The position numbers and the translations under genes are program-made. From Alteribacter aurantiacus DSM 18675 (GTDB lineage: Bacteria; Bacillota; Bacilli; Bacillales; Salisediminibacteriaceae), in contig NZ_KE386942.1 in the NCBI RefSeq assembly GCF_000429705.1, positions 389,241 to 453,240 on the forward strand: a stretch of DNA of 64,000 nt, written 5' to 3'. The notes beneath the pieces are model-generated. The model was given only the letters and a program-made list of their open reading frames with translations, had not been told where the DNA came from and did no database searches. Shown in pieces: positions 8,291 to 15,350 of this stretch (position 1 is the stretch's first letter; every line of letters starts with the position of its first letter).

Positions 8291-9157
8291 TTAAAACGGA
8301 CATTTAGGTGATGCCAGCTCTACTTTAAATTCCTTTCGTGGTTTACGAAGAACACCGTGGAAGCTGATTACACGCCCCCCTTTTACAATCACTCGTTGAC
8401 ACAAGGTCACTTCCCCAACAACGGTGAGACAGTGGCCTTTTTTCTTTATATAGAGTTCAACGTCTAGTAATTCTACATCACATGTAATATTTGTATTGTC
8501 AGGTGCACACAAATAAAAGGTTTCGAGGAGATGAAATGGAATGTTTATTGGCTTTATACCATGATACTTAGGAGAGAGTCGTAAACACCCTTCATTAAAA
8601 AAACGGATTCTATTCAGTTCAATTCGATGGCCCGTTTGAATCATAATCTCTTGACTTTTTCTTTCAATAGTTACCTCTTCGCATGTAACATGAACGTCAA
8701 TGTCATACTCATCTTTTGATATAAATCCATCTTCCCACTTGCTCTCACGTAGACTGGCACAATCATAAACAATCAAACCAAATTCTCCTTCACACTTCAC
8801 CTGGTCTTCTCCTAGTGTTCCTTCTAGTTCAATTGAACGAAGGTCGTGAAAAGTACCGTGATACTCTCCTCCATTAGTAAGTTCTTTTACTGTTTTTCCA
8901 TTTACAATTACCTTTAGCGTGGTACACCCTTTTTTGGATTTAATATTAAAAGACCCGCTAATATTACTTGAGGTGGTCGATTCCCATAATAAACATTTTG
9001 GGTTGCTAAGGGTGATTAGAAAATGAGAGCAGAGTTTTTCGTGCAACAAGCTGTCGTTCTTCAAACTGATCGTAGCGTCTATCGGGATGGTTACTACCTT
9101 TTGTAACCAATCATAAACAACATCCACTTCAAAACATCCATTTTCCAACCTGTTCAT
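8291..9157 (-). CDS. Candidate S-type endospore appendage protein (DUF3992-like) with long C-terminal extension
   Basis: The region around residues 65-150 (LLWESTTSSNISGSFNIKS, GCTTLKVIVNGKTV, TFHDLRSIELEG) follows the pattern I know from DUF3992/S-ENA subunits: a beta jelly-roll with G-x-F-x-I, VxVNG and a T-x-x-DL-x-SIE strand. Those subunits form disulfide-linked fibres on spores, using N-terminal cysteines; here Cys lies in the early segment NGCFEVDVVYDW. The remaining 135 residues (from about DEYDIDVHVTC) are a second beta-rich part unlike the short family members. The start at 9157 is chosen because AAAGGGAGGTGG sits just upstream. Assignment is from pattern memory and moderate. Confidence 0.5.
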   Translation of the reverse strand: MNRLENGCFEVDVVYDWLQKVVTIPIDATISLKNDSLLHEKLCSHFLITLSNPKCLLWESTTSSNISGSFNIKSKKGCTTLKVIVNGKTVKELTNGGEYHGTFHDLRSIELEGTLGEDQVKCEGEFGLIVYDCASLRESKWEDGFISKDEYDIDVHVTCEEVTIERKSQEIMIQTGHRIELNRIRFFNEGCLRLSPKYHGIKPINIPFHLLETFYLCAPDNTNITCDVELLDVELYIKKKGHCLTVVGEVTLCQRVIVKGGRVISFHGVLRKPRKEFKVELASPKCPF

Positions 9158-9304
9158 TAACCCACCTCCCTTTAGTAACAATATGCCTTATTGAGTCGTC
9201 CTTATGTTAAAAAACGGACTAGACTATGATTTTAGAGGTAATTGGGCTACCTGAGGTTAACTCAGACACTACGTCAGCAGTACATAGCGTATTCAAAAGA
9301 TGAG

Positions 9305-9336
9305 AAAGCCGGTCTACATCTCATGAGACCGGTTTT
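9305..9336. terminator. Hairpin spanning the stop codon of the 9314 gene
   Basis: AAAGCCGGTCT (9305-9315) pairs with AGACCGGTTTT (9326-9336). The last codons and the TAG stop of the minus-strand gene at 9314 lie inside the stem. T-tracts are modest on both sides, so it may stop transcription in either direction. Confidence 0.55.
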
Positions 9337-9580
9337 CGTTTTCCGTACGACTGGGCTCCAACCATTCACCGTATTTCTTTATCCACCCTCGATACAAATG
9401 AGGACGAGCTTCCTTCACAGCACGAGGCAAACTGACGGAAGAAAAGCCGAGAAGTAATACGCACCCTGATGCACGATACATCCATTCACTTTCCGGTAAA
9501 ATAAGCATCATCACAGTGCTTATCGTAAGAGTGACTACCCCAACAAGGACCCCTTTCCATGTTAACCGCCACTTAAACAT
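9314..9580 (-). CDS. Small membrane protein of unknown function
   Basis: The 88-residue reading from the ATG at 9580 has two hydrophobic segments (GVLVGVVTLTISTVMMLIL and a second ending VLLLGF) and a basic, charged C-terminus. The start is uncertain: the frame is open up to a GTG at 9646, and a GTG at codon 17 of that longer frame has GGAAGGAG upstream, whereas AGAAAGG lies only two bases from the ATG at 9580. It faces away from cstA across a 180-base gap. Its final codons form half of the hairpin at 9305-9336. No family recognised. Confidence 0.5.
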   Translation of the reverse strand: MFKWRLTWKGVLVGVVTLTISTVMMLILPESEWMYRASGCVLLLGFSSVSLPRAVKEARPHLYRGWIKKYGEWLEPSRTENENRSHEM

Positions 9581-9660
9581 TTCCTTTCTGTTCCACACAC
9601 CTTCCACACTCCTTCCACAATCTTCTAATAGTGTGCTTCCTTTCACTTTTTTTATGAAAA

Positions 9661-9678
9661 ATCAAATAATTATTTGAT
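9661..9678. promoter_or_regulatory. Perfect 18-bp palindrome in the cstA upstream region
   Basis: ATCAAATAATTATTTGAT is identical on both strands. It lies between the divergent 9580 gene and cstA, 80 bases before the cstA start, and is a good candidate for a dimeric regulator site. Confidence 0.45.
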
Positions 9679-9715
9679 TATTTTGAACAAAAAGAAAATA
9701 ATAGAAGGGAGGGGT

Positions 9716-9729
9716 TTGAAAGCGCTTCA
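9716..9729. promoter_or_regulatory. cre-like CcpA site upstream of cstA
   Basis: TTGAAAGCGCTTCA is a symmetric site that fits most of the Bacillus cre consensus (WTGNAANCGNWNNCW). It lies 31 bases before the cstA ATG, where CcpA would block transcription on good carbon sources, as expected for a carbon starvation gene. Confidence 0.65.
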
Positions 9730-9759
9730 TTTAAATTAAAGAAAGAGAGGGGTTAAAAC

Positions 9760-11508
9760 ATGAGTGCTATTATTTTAGCCGTGGTCGGAATGGTCGTTTT
9801 CTTTCTCGGGTACAAGTATTATTCTAAATTTGTAGCTGAACGCATTTACCGACTCGATCCGGATTACGTCACACCTGCACACAAGTACAAAGATGGTGTC
9901 GACTTTGTTCCAACGAACAAATGGGTTCTTTGGGGTCATCACTTTACCTCTGTTGCAGGGGCCGCACCAATCGTTGGACCCGCGATCGCTATTTACTGGG
10001 GGTGGCTCCCGGCCTTCTTATGGGTTGTATTAGGTACGGTCTTCGCCGCCGGAGTTCATGATTTCGGAGCTCTTGTTCTGTCTGTTCGTAACAAAGGTCA
10101 GTCCGTTGGAACTCTTGCCAACAAAATCATTGGACAACGGGCAAAGGTTCTGTTCTTATTTATCATTTTAATTCTCGTATTAATGGTAAACGCCGTGTTC
10201 GCCTGGGTTATTTCAAATTTATTCATCAACTTCCCGTCGGCGGTATTGTCTGTGTTTATTCAAATTCCGCTAGCCATTTGGATTGGGTACTTGGTATACA
10301 AACGAAGCGGAAACATGCTCTTTCCGTCCATTGCAGCATTGCTCACCATGTACATAACCGCCATTGTTGCTGCAAGAGTTCCCGCTCTTCAAATTGATTT
10401 ACCTAGATACTTCGGTGGAGCCGAAAATACGGTCATCTTCGGCCTAGACGGCATCTCCATGTCGTTCTTTGTCTGGATTATCGTGTTAATGATTTACGTG
10501 TATATCGCATCTACATTACCGGTTTGGAAGCTTCTCCAACCTCGTGACTACATCAACTCCCATCAATTGATGGTCGGCCTTGGAATCTTGTATTTAGGGC
10601 TTTTATTCTCAAACCCTGAAGTGACAGCTCCGATGATGAATACAGAAGCAACCACCCCATGGTTCCCACTTCTCTTTATTACAATTGCGTGTGGAGCCAT
10701 ATCTGGATTTCACGGTCTCGTCGCTTCCGGTACATCCAGTAAGCAATTGAACAAAGAAACGGATGCTCGTTTTGTCGGTTATTTCGGTGCCGTTGGGGAA
10801 GGACTTCTGGCACTCATCGCGATCATTGCAGTCGCCACATTCTTTGCAAACCCAGGCGCCTTTACCGCAGCTTACGACAGTTTTGGAACTGCAGGTAACA
10901 TCGGTCTAACTACCTTCATTCAAGGTGCCGGTCAGTTGGCCACCGGAATCTTCATTCCGGCTGATATTGCAGCAACCATCGTAGCTGTTATTGTCGTCAG
11001 TTTCGCCGCAACAACTCTTGATACATCTGTCCGGTTGATGCGTTACATCATTTCAGAGCTTGGTAACGAGTACAAAATTAAGTCACTTACGAAAATGCAT
11101 GTGGCTACTACAGTTGCAGTTGTCGCTTCTGCCGCTCTTGTTCTTTTGCCAAGAGGACCTCAAGGATTCGGGTCCGGTGGTTATCTGTTATGGCCCCTGT
11201 TCGGTACATCCAATCAGCTTCTAGCCGGGATCACCTTACTACTAATTACCCTTTGGCTTAAGCGTCAAGGACGTAACTACTTAGTCACGTTGATACCAAT
11301 GGTCTTCCTCATGATCATGACCCTTTGGGCAATGGGACAACAGGTGTTCTTCCAATGGTCAGGTTTAGGTGATGCGGAAATGAATCTACTATTGTTTATG
11401 CTAGGGTCTGTCATTTTCGTTTTCGCCATTTGGATTATGCTTGAAGCTGTTAGTGCCCTTCGTAAAAACAACACGAATATACCAAAAGATCGCGATCAGT
11501 CTATGTAA
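9760..11508 (+). CDS. cstA: Carbon starvation protein CstA family transporter
   Basis: A 582-residue polytopic membrane protein with the CstA hallmarks: FFLGYKYYSKF at the start, the conserved GHHFTSVAGAAPIVGPAIA at about residue 60, GCxxHDFGAL-type sequence, GFHGLVASGTSSKQ and WPLFGTSNQLLA. CstA proteins import peptides and, in E. coli, pyruvate during carbon starvation. About 16 hydrophobic segments are visible. AAAGAGAGGGG precedes the ATG. A cre-like site lies directly upstream, and a terminator follows at 11515 before the cory-CC-star gene, so readthrough or a second promoter would be needed to link them. Confidence 0.9.
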   Translation: MSAIILAVVGMVVFFLGYKYYSKFVAERIYRLDPDYVTPAHKYKDGVDFVPTNKWVLWGHHFTSVAGAAPIVGPAIAIYWGWLPAFLWVVLGTVFAAGVHDFGALVLSVRNKGQSVGTLANKIIGQRAKVLFLFIILILVLMVNAVFAWVISNLFINFPSAVLSVFIQIPLAIWIGYLVYKRSGNMLFPSIAALLTMYITAIVAARVPALQIDLPRYFGGAENTVIFGLDGISMSFFVWIIVLMIYVYIASTLPVWKLLQPRDYINSHQLMVGLGILYLGLLFSNPEVTAPMMNTEATTPWFPLLFITIACGAISGFHGLVASGTSSKQLNKETDARFVGYFGAVGEGLLALIAIIAVATFFANPGAFTAAYDSFGTAGNIGLTTFIQGAGQLATGIFIPADIAATIVAVIVVSFAATTLDTSVRLMRYIISELGNEYKIKSLTKMHVATTVAVVASAALVLLPRGPQGFGSGGYLLWPLFGTSNQLLAGITLLLITLWLKRQGRNYLVTLIPMVFLMIMTLWAMGQQVFFQWSGLGDAEMNLLLFMLGSVIFVFAIWIMLEAVSALRKNNTNIPKDRDQSM

Positions 11509-11512
11509 ACGT

Positions 11513-11545
11513 TGGAGCCGGCTGTGTTCTAGCCGGCTTCTTTTT
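11513..11545 (+). terminator. Intrinsic terminator after cstA
   Basis: GAGCCGGCT (11515-11523) pairs with AGCCGGCTTC (11531-11540), followed by TTTTT. It starts seven bases after the cstA stop. Confidence 0.88.
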
Positions 11546-11617
11546 ATCACTGAAGGTACTGGAAAAAGGGCGATCTTTCCCTTTTTTAATACCTTCCTCA
11601 CTAAGGAGGGGTTTTTG

Positions 11618-11869
11618 TTGGACTTTAAGAAGGTTCTTGAACTTTATGATGCCATGCTTAGGCAAGGCCATCGAACGGAAATTGCTCGGGAACTCAGGGA
11701 CGAAGACGATTTGTTTATGATTCTTTGTTACTCCGATATGCTCGGTATTCCAAATCCAGCATTTTACTACACACTGGAGCTTTATCCCCACATGCTTGAG
11801 CGGTTCCATGAATGGCACCTCCGTATGGGGATGGACAAGTCTCCGATTAATGGGTTTCGTTGCTGTTAA
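11618..11869 (+). CDS. cory-CC-star family small protein
   Basis: An 83-residue protein starting at TTG 11618 (AAGGAGGGG at 11603-11611 fixes this start; the frame is open further upstream but overlaps cstA and its terminator). It ends in FRCC followed by the stop, and has internal features LRDEDDLFMILCYSDMLGIPNP and FHEWHLRMGMDKSP. This matches the cory-CC-star family, named for the terminal Cys-Cys and found beside CstA-type transporters and ArsA/Get3-like ATPases. The terminal cysteines suggest metal binding or thiol chemistry; the function is unknown. The ATPase gene follows after 33 bases. Confidence 0.75.
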   Translation: MDFKKVLELYDAMLRQGHRTEIARELRDEDDLFMILCYSDMLGIPNPAFYYTLELYPHMLERFHEWHLRMGMDKSPINGFRCC

Positions 11870-11902
11870 CCCTGATTGTTTAAACGAAAGGAGCACGACA
11901 CA

Positions 11903-12838
11903 GTGATAACAAACAAACGAATTCTATTCGTTGGTGGTAAAGGCGGCGTCGGCAAATCGACCACCTCTTCCGCCCTCGCCCTAGCCGCAAGTAAAACAGG
12001 CAAGCGAGTACTATTAATCTCAACCGACCCTGCCCACAATCTAAGCGATCTCTTTCATACAAAACTCGGTGATCAAGCAAAAGAAGTTTCACCAAACCTT
12101 TTTGTTATGGAAATTGACCCCGAAAAAGAAAGTGAACGGTACATAGAGCAAGTAAAGAGCAATATTTCAGGTCACGTGAAAGCGACCATGATTGAAGAAG
12201 TACACCGGCAAATGGATATGGCAAAAACAAGTCCCGGGGCTGATGAAGCAGCCTTGTTTGACCGGATGACATCCATCATGTTGGACGAAGGGGACCACTA
12301 CGACCAGATTATTTTTGATACGGCACCGACCGGTCATACGCTCCGCCTCATGAATCTTCCCGAGATTATGGGGGTTTGGATGGATGGGATGCTTGAGCGA
12401 CGACGAAAAACGAATGAACATTACACACAACTGTTAAATGACGGTGAACCGGTAGAGGATCCGATCTTTGACACCCTGCAAGCGAGACGCGAAAAATTTG
12501 CCCAAGTACGGACCATGTTACTCGATAAGAAACAAGCAGGCTTTCTGTTTGTCATGAACCCGGAGCGTCTCCCGATCGCAGAAGCCATTCGCGGTGTAAA
12601 AACACTTCAGAGCCATTCCATTCCAGTAGAAGGGATTGTCGTAAACAAGGTCATTCCCGATCACGTGGACGGTAGGTTCTTTGAAAAACGAAAAGCGCAG
12701 CAAGTGAAGTATCTGGAAGAGATTGATTGCGCTTTTGAAGGAATCACGCAAATTCGTCTCCGTTTATTGGAGGAGGATATCGCCACCCGGGACCACCTCG
12801 ATCTTGTGGCCGGAATCTTGGAAACAGCAGCAGTATGA
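11903..12838 (+). CDS. Get3/ArsA-type transport-energizing ATPase
   Basis: A 311-residue P-loop ATPase of the TRC40/GET3/ArsA class. A deviant Walker A (GGKGGVGKST, residues 11-20) is followed by STDPAHNLSDLF (switch I), FDTAPTGHTLRL (switch II, about residue 142) and VVNKVIP (about residue 248). Only one ATPase half is present, so it should work as a dimer. Eukaryotic Get3 inserts tail-anchored proteins and ArsA drives arsenite export; no arsB or arsenic gene is nearby, so arsenite is unlikely. GTG at 11903 is the start (AAAGGAG eight to ten bases upstream). It is probably co-transcribed with the cory-CC-star gene. Confidence 0.82.
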   Translation: MITNKRILFVGGKGGVGKSTTSSALALAASKTGKRVLLISTDPAHNLSDLFHTKLGDQAKEVSPNLFVMEIDPEKESERYIEQVKSNISGHVKATMIEEVHRQMDMAKTSPGADEAALFDRMTSIMLDEGDHYDQIIFDTAPTGHTLRLMNLPEIMGVWMDGMLERRRKTNEHYTQLLNDGEPVEDPIFDTLQARREKFAQVRTMLLDKKQAGFLFVMNPERLPIAEAIRGVKTLQSHSIPVEGIVVNKVIPDHVDGRFFEKRKAQQVKYLEEIDCAFEGITQIRLRLLEEDIATRDHLDLVAGILETAAV

Positions 12839-12842
12839 TCGC

Positions 12843-12870
12843 CCCCTTCTCTCTTTAGGAGAGGGTTTTT
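12843..12870 (+). terminator. Intrinsic terminator after the ATPase gene
   Basis: CCCTTCTC pairs with GGAGAGGG around a short loop, followed by TTTTT. A phased 20-21 bp array begins at once after it. Confidence 0.7.
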
Positions 12871-13006
12871 ATATTGAATCCTCGTCGATTTATGATGACT
12901 ATTTTTGTTTTATAATGAATCCTAAATTACTTATAATGAATTTTTTCTTTTTATAATGAATCCTTTACCATTTATAATGAATCTTCCCCCCTTTTTAATG
13001 AATCAT
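12869..13006. repeat. Phased array A: TATAATGAATCC every 20-21 bp
   Basis: Seven copies of a word close to TTATAATGAATCC start at about 12871, 12891, 12911, 12932, 12952, 12973 and 12994. Each is followed by 8-9 variable, pyrimidine-rich bases. The spacing (20, 20, 21, 20, 21, 21) is two turns of B-DNA. The first two copies are the most diverged. The array fills the space between the ATPase terminator and yihY. Short frames with heptads such as MNPLPFI-MNLPPFL arise because 21 is divisible by three; none has a ribosome binding site. Confidence 0.8.
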
Positions 13007-13106
13007 CTCCTCTTTACCAAGATTCTTCCCTCCTCACTCCAAATATTCCCTCTCCCTTTCGGTAATCCTAATCTCAACGTCGTAATCGCAGGGAGGGAAT
13101 TCTTTC

Positions 13107-13922
13107 ATGGTTCGTTGGATCACGTTGTTTTTTCACCAGATAAAAGAAGGTCAGGTGATTGACCTTTCTGCACAGCTTGCCTTCTATTTCCTTTTGATGT
13201 TTGTGCCGTTCCTTTTATTCGGGCTCGCTCTATTGAGCTTTTTCCCCATTGACGGCCAAGTTCTTCTTAATTATGTATCCGCCATGGCACCAGGTGAAGT
13301 TGGAGCCATCATTCACAATAATGAAGACATGCTTCTTGGGATCAGAAGAAGTGGGTTTCTTTCCTTCGGGATTTTACTGTCAGTGTTCGCTACAACCAAC
13401 AGCCTTCATGCGACCATTCGTGCATTGAACTTGGCTCACCACAAAGAAGAAAACCGTTCTTTTTTCCACATCAGAGCACTTTCCTTCTTCTTTGCCATCT
13501 TGATTATCGCGGCCATTATCATTCAGCTTGTTTTGCCTCTATTTATCATTACAATCGATCAATACGTAGCTACTTTATTCCAAATCCCAACTGGAATTCT
13601 GACTTCTTGGGAATGGGTCGTCTGGTTTGTAAGTACCGCTTCCGTTTTCCTCGTCCTTGTTTTTTTATACAAAATGGGACCTAACGTGGAATCAAGATTC
13701 AGGCAAGTGATTCCCGGCGCTCTCTTTGCGACCTTAGGATGGCAAGGGACATCGTTTGGTTTGACATTGTATGTTCAGCACGTAGCCAACCTCTCCGCCC
13801 TTCATGGAACGTTAAGTAGCGTCATTATTCTCATCATCTGGTTTTATCTCGTTGGATTCGTTCTTCTTACAGGTGGGCAAATTAACGCGATGCAAACGAA
13901 AAAGGAAAGTCATTCTTCGTGA
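13107..13922 (+). CDS. YihY/BrkB family membrane protein
   Basis: The 271-residue protein has about six membrane helices and the YihY/BrkB family pattern: an early ALAFYFLLMF-like segment (QLAFYFLLMFVPFLLFGLAL), central GPNVESRFRQVIPGALFATLGWQ, and a late SSVIILIIWFYLVGFVLLTGG. The role of this family is not settled (it was once called RNase BN in error). GGGAGGG lies ten bases before the ATG. It heads a four-gene run (YihY, DUF5665, DUF948, YtxH) closed by one terminator at 15200, which looks like an envelope or stress operon. Confidence 0.85.
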   Translation: MVRWITLFFHQIKEGQVIDLSAQLAFYFLLMFVPFLLFGLALLSFFPIDGQVLLNYVSAMAPGEVGAIIHNNEDMLLGIRRSGFLSFGILLSVFATTNSLHATIRALNLAHHKEENRSFFHIRALSFFFAILIIAAIIIQLVLPLFIITIDQYVATLFQIPTGILTSWEWVVWFVSTASVFLVLVFLYKMGPNVESRFRQVIPGALFATLGWQGTSFGLTLYVQHVANLSALHGTLSSVIILIIWFYLVGFVLLTGGQINAMQTKKESHSS

Positions 13923-13998
13923 ACCATTACCAAGCGTTTACAAATCCCGTTTAGTGGGTATCTGAAAACAAGAACCCTTTGTTCAGGAGGAGACGGAT

Positions 13999-14346
13999 AT
14001 GCCCTTAACACGCGAACAGGAAAGTCGAAAAGTTCCAGCTAAACATCGCAAAGAGGTAGAATCAAAAGCAGAACAAGAGCGCCTCGAGCAACTTCTTGAT
14101 AAAATAGAAGAGATGACCACGAAAGGGCATTTGAAGGATATCGCTTATCATTTCACGAATAAACGAGAAGTGATTAAAACGAATTTGCTTGCAGGAGTAG
14201 CCCGTGGTGTCGGCCTGACGGTAGGAACCGCAATTTTTATTGGCGTCCTTGTGCTTATCCTCAGCCAAATCGTATCGTTGCCAATCGTTGGGGAGTACAT
14301 AGCGGGACTTCTTGATATGATTGATACGTACCGCACAGAAGAATAA
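13999..14346 (+). CDS. DUF5665 domain membrane protein
   Basis: A 115-residue protein with a charged N-terminal coiled-coil-like region (EQERLEQLLDKIEEMT) then one or two hydrophobic segments (about residues 65-105, GVGLTVGTAIFIGVLVLILSQ). This is the DUF5665 pattern: soluble N-terminus, membrane C-terminus. AGGAGGAG precedes the ATG. Second gene of the YihY-to-YtxH run. Function unknown. Confidence 0.7.
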   Translation: MPLTREQESRKVPAKHRKEVESKAEQERLEQLLDKIEEMTTKGHLKDIAYHFTNKREVIKTNLLAGVARGVGLTVGTAIFIGVLVLILSQIVSLPIVGEYIAGLLDMIDTYRTEE

Positions 14347-14367
14347 TTTACAGTAGAGGTGATGGAA

Positions 14368-14877
14368 ATGGACTTTTTAGGAATTGGTGTACTTATTTTC
14401 GCTTTAGCATTTGCAGGATTGGTCGTCTATTTGGCCAAAGTATTGTCCAAGTTGACCGACGTCCTCACTCACACGGCTAAGACCGTAGAAAACCTTGAAG
14501 GGCAAATCGGAGAATTGACGAGTGAAACGAAACTCACTCTTTATAACACGAACGAGACGATTGCTGATGTGAATCACAAGCTCTCTCAGCTCGATCCGAT
14601 CTTTCATATCGTAAACGATGTCGGAGAATCGGCTCACCGAGTGACAACGTCCCTTGTAAAAATGTCCAAGCGCACAGAGAAAGACGTGAACAAAGGGTCC
14701 GTCAAACTTGATGAAAAAGATATACGAGGATGGATGAGAACCGCATCTTTTGTATATTATTTAGTGAAGAAACGCAAAGAGAAAAAAGCAGTCAAACAGC
14801 ACGTGAAAAAGAATCACGAAGTAGACCTTGAAGTAGAAGTAGCCAACGAACTTCAACGTGAACACATGAACGTCTAA
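14368..14877 (+). CDS. DUF948 (YtxG-like) protein
   Basis: A 169-residue protein with an N-terminal membrane helix and a long heptad region (LSKLTDVLTHTAKTVENLEG, SETKLTLYNTNETIADVNHK), a basic segment (KKRKEKKAVKQ) and an acidic end. It is a paralogue of the gene at 838. The ATG at 14368 is chosen because AGAGGTGAT, complementary to the 16S tail, spans the upstream GTG/ATG pair at 14359. It is followed by a YtxH gene, matching the B. subtilis ytxGH order. Confidence 0.8.
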   Translation: MDFLGIGVLIFALAFAGLVVYLAKVLSKLTDVLTHTAKTVENLEGQIGELTSETKLTLYNTNETIADVNHKLSQLDPIFHIVNDVGESAHRVTTSLVKMSKRTEKDVNKGSVKLDEKDIRGWMRTASFVYYLVKKRKEKKAVKQHVKKNHEVDLEVEVANELQREHMNV

Positions 14878-14901
14878 AACTTTTCTTAGGAGTGATCTCG
14901 A

Positions 14902-15189
14902 ATGGGTAAAGGCATTGGCATCGGGTTTGCATTTGGCACTGCGGCCGCGGGAATAACAGCCTTACTAGTCGCACCGAAATCCGGCACTGCTCTTCGTTAT
15001 CGTTTACGAATCCGCTATTATGAACAACGTAAAAAACTGGATGATTTGATTGACGAAATTAAGCTGGAAACGAGTCGGCTTGAGGAAGCTTATGAATCAG
15101 TAAAAGCTCACATTGCTTCCGAAATGGATGCCGTCAGACAAGATGCCATTGATGCAGCCCACGATGAACTCAGAGAAAACAACGGATAA
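14902..15189 (+). CDS. YtxH-like protein
   Basis: A 95-residue protein with a Gly/Ala-rich N-terminal membrane segment (GKGIGIGFAFGTAAAGITAL) ending in LVAPKSGTALR, the YtxH signature (LLAPKSG), then a charged helix with KKLDDLIDEIKLETSRLEEA. YtxH proteins are general stress membrane proteins of unknown action. AGGAG lies upstream of the ATG. Last gene of the four-gene run. Confidence 0.8.
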   Translation: MGKGIGIGFAFGTAAAGITALLVAPKSGTALRYRLRIRYYEQRKKLDDLIDEIKLETSRLEEAYESVKAHIASEMDAVRQDAIDAAHDELRENNG

Positions 15190-15199
15190 CACAAACGGG

Positions 15200-15229
15200 T
15201 AGGCCTCTCCTTTAAGGGAGGCCTATTTG
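15200..15229 (+). terminator. Intrinsic terminator of the yihY-ytxH run
   Basis: TAGGCCTCTCC and GGGAGGCCTA form an almost perfect stem with a TTTAA loop 11 bases after the YtxH stop. The trailing T-run is short (ATTT). Confidence 0.75.
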
Positions 15230-15260
15230 AGTGGACAAAGGCACGCACCAAAAATCTCCA

Positions 15261-15288
15261 TTTACACGGGTTCTTATTTTGATATAAT
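15261..15288 (+). promoter_or_regulatory. Sigma-A-type promoter of the AGCS symporter
   Basis: TTTACA at 15261-15266 and TATAAT at 15283-15288 are separated by 16 bases, 62 bases upstream of the symporter ATG. Confidence 0.6.
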
Positions 15289-15350
15289 ATTACAGGTTCA
15301 TAGTGTCATATAACAATTACTTATAATAGATTCATAAAGGAGAGAAAAAG

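Noticed and set aside
7036..9157. Prophage remnant
   Set aside because: Only one virus-like gene is seen; no integrase, terminase, portal, lysis gene or attachment repeat is present in the surrounding 10 kb.
11903..12838. Arsenite pump ATPase ArsA
   Set aside because: No arsB, arsR or arsD nearby; only one ATPase half, and a cory-CC-star partner instead.
12723..13162. Open frames over array A with heptads such as MNPLPFI-MNLPPFL
   Set aside because: A 21-bp period keeps frames open by itself. There is no ribosome binding site, and the frame follows the repeat, not a protein pattern.
13107..13922. Ribonuclease BN
   Set aside because: YihY-family proteins are membrane proteins; the old RNase BN name belongs to an unrelated enzyme.
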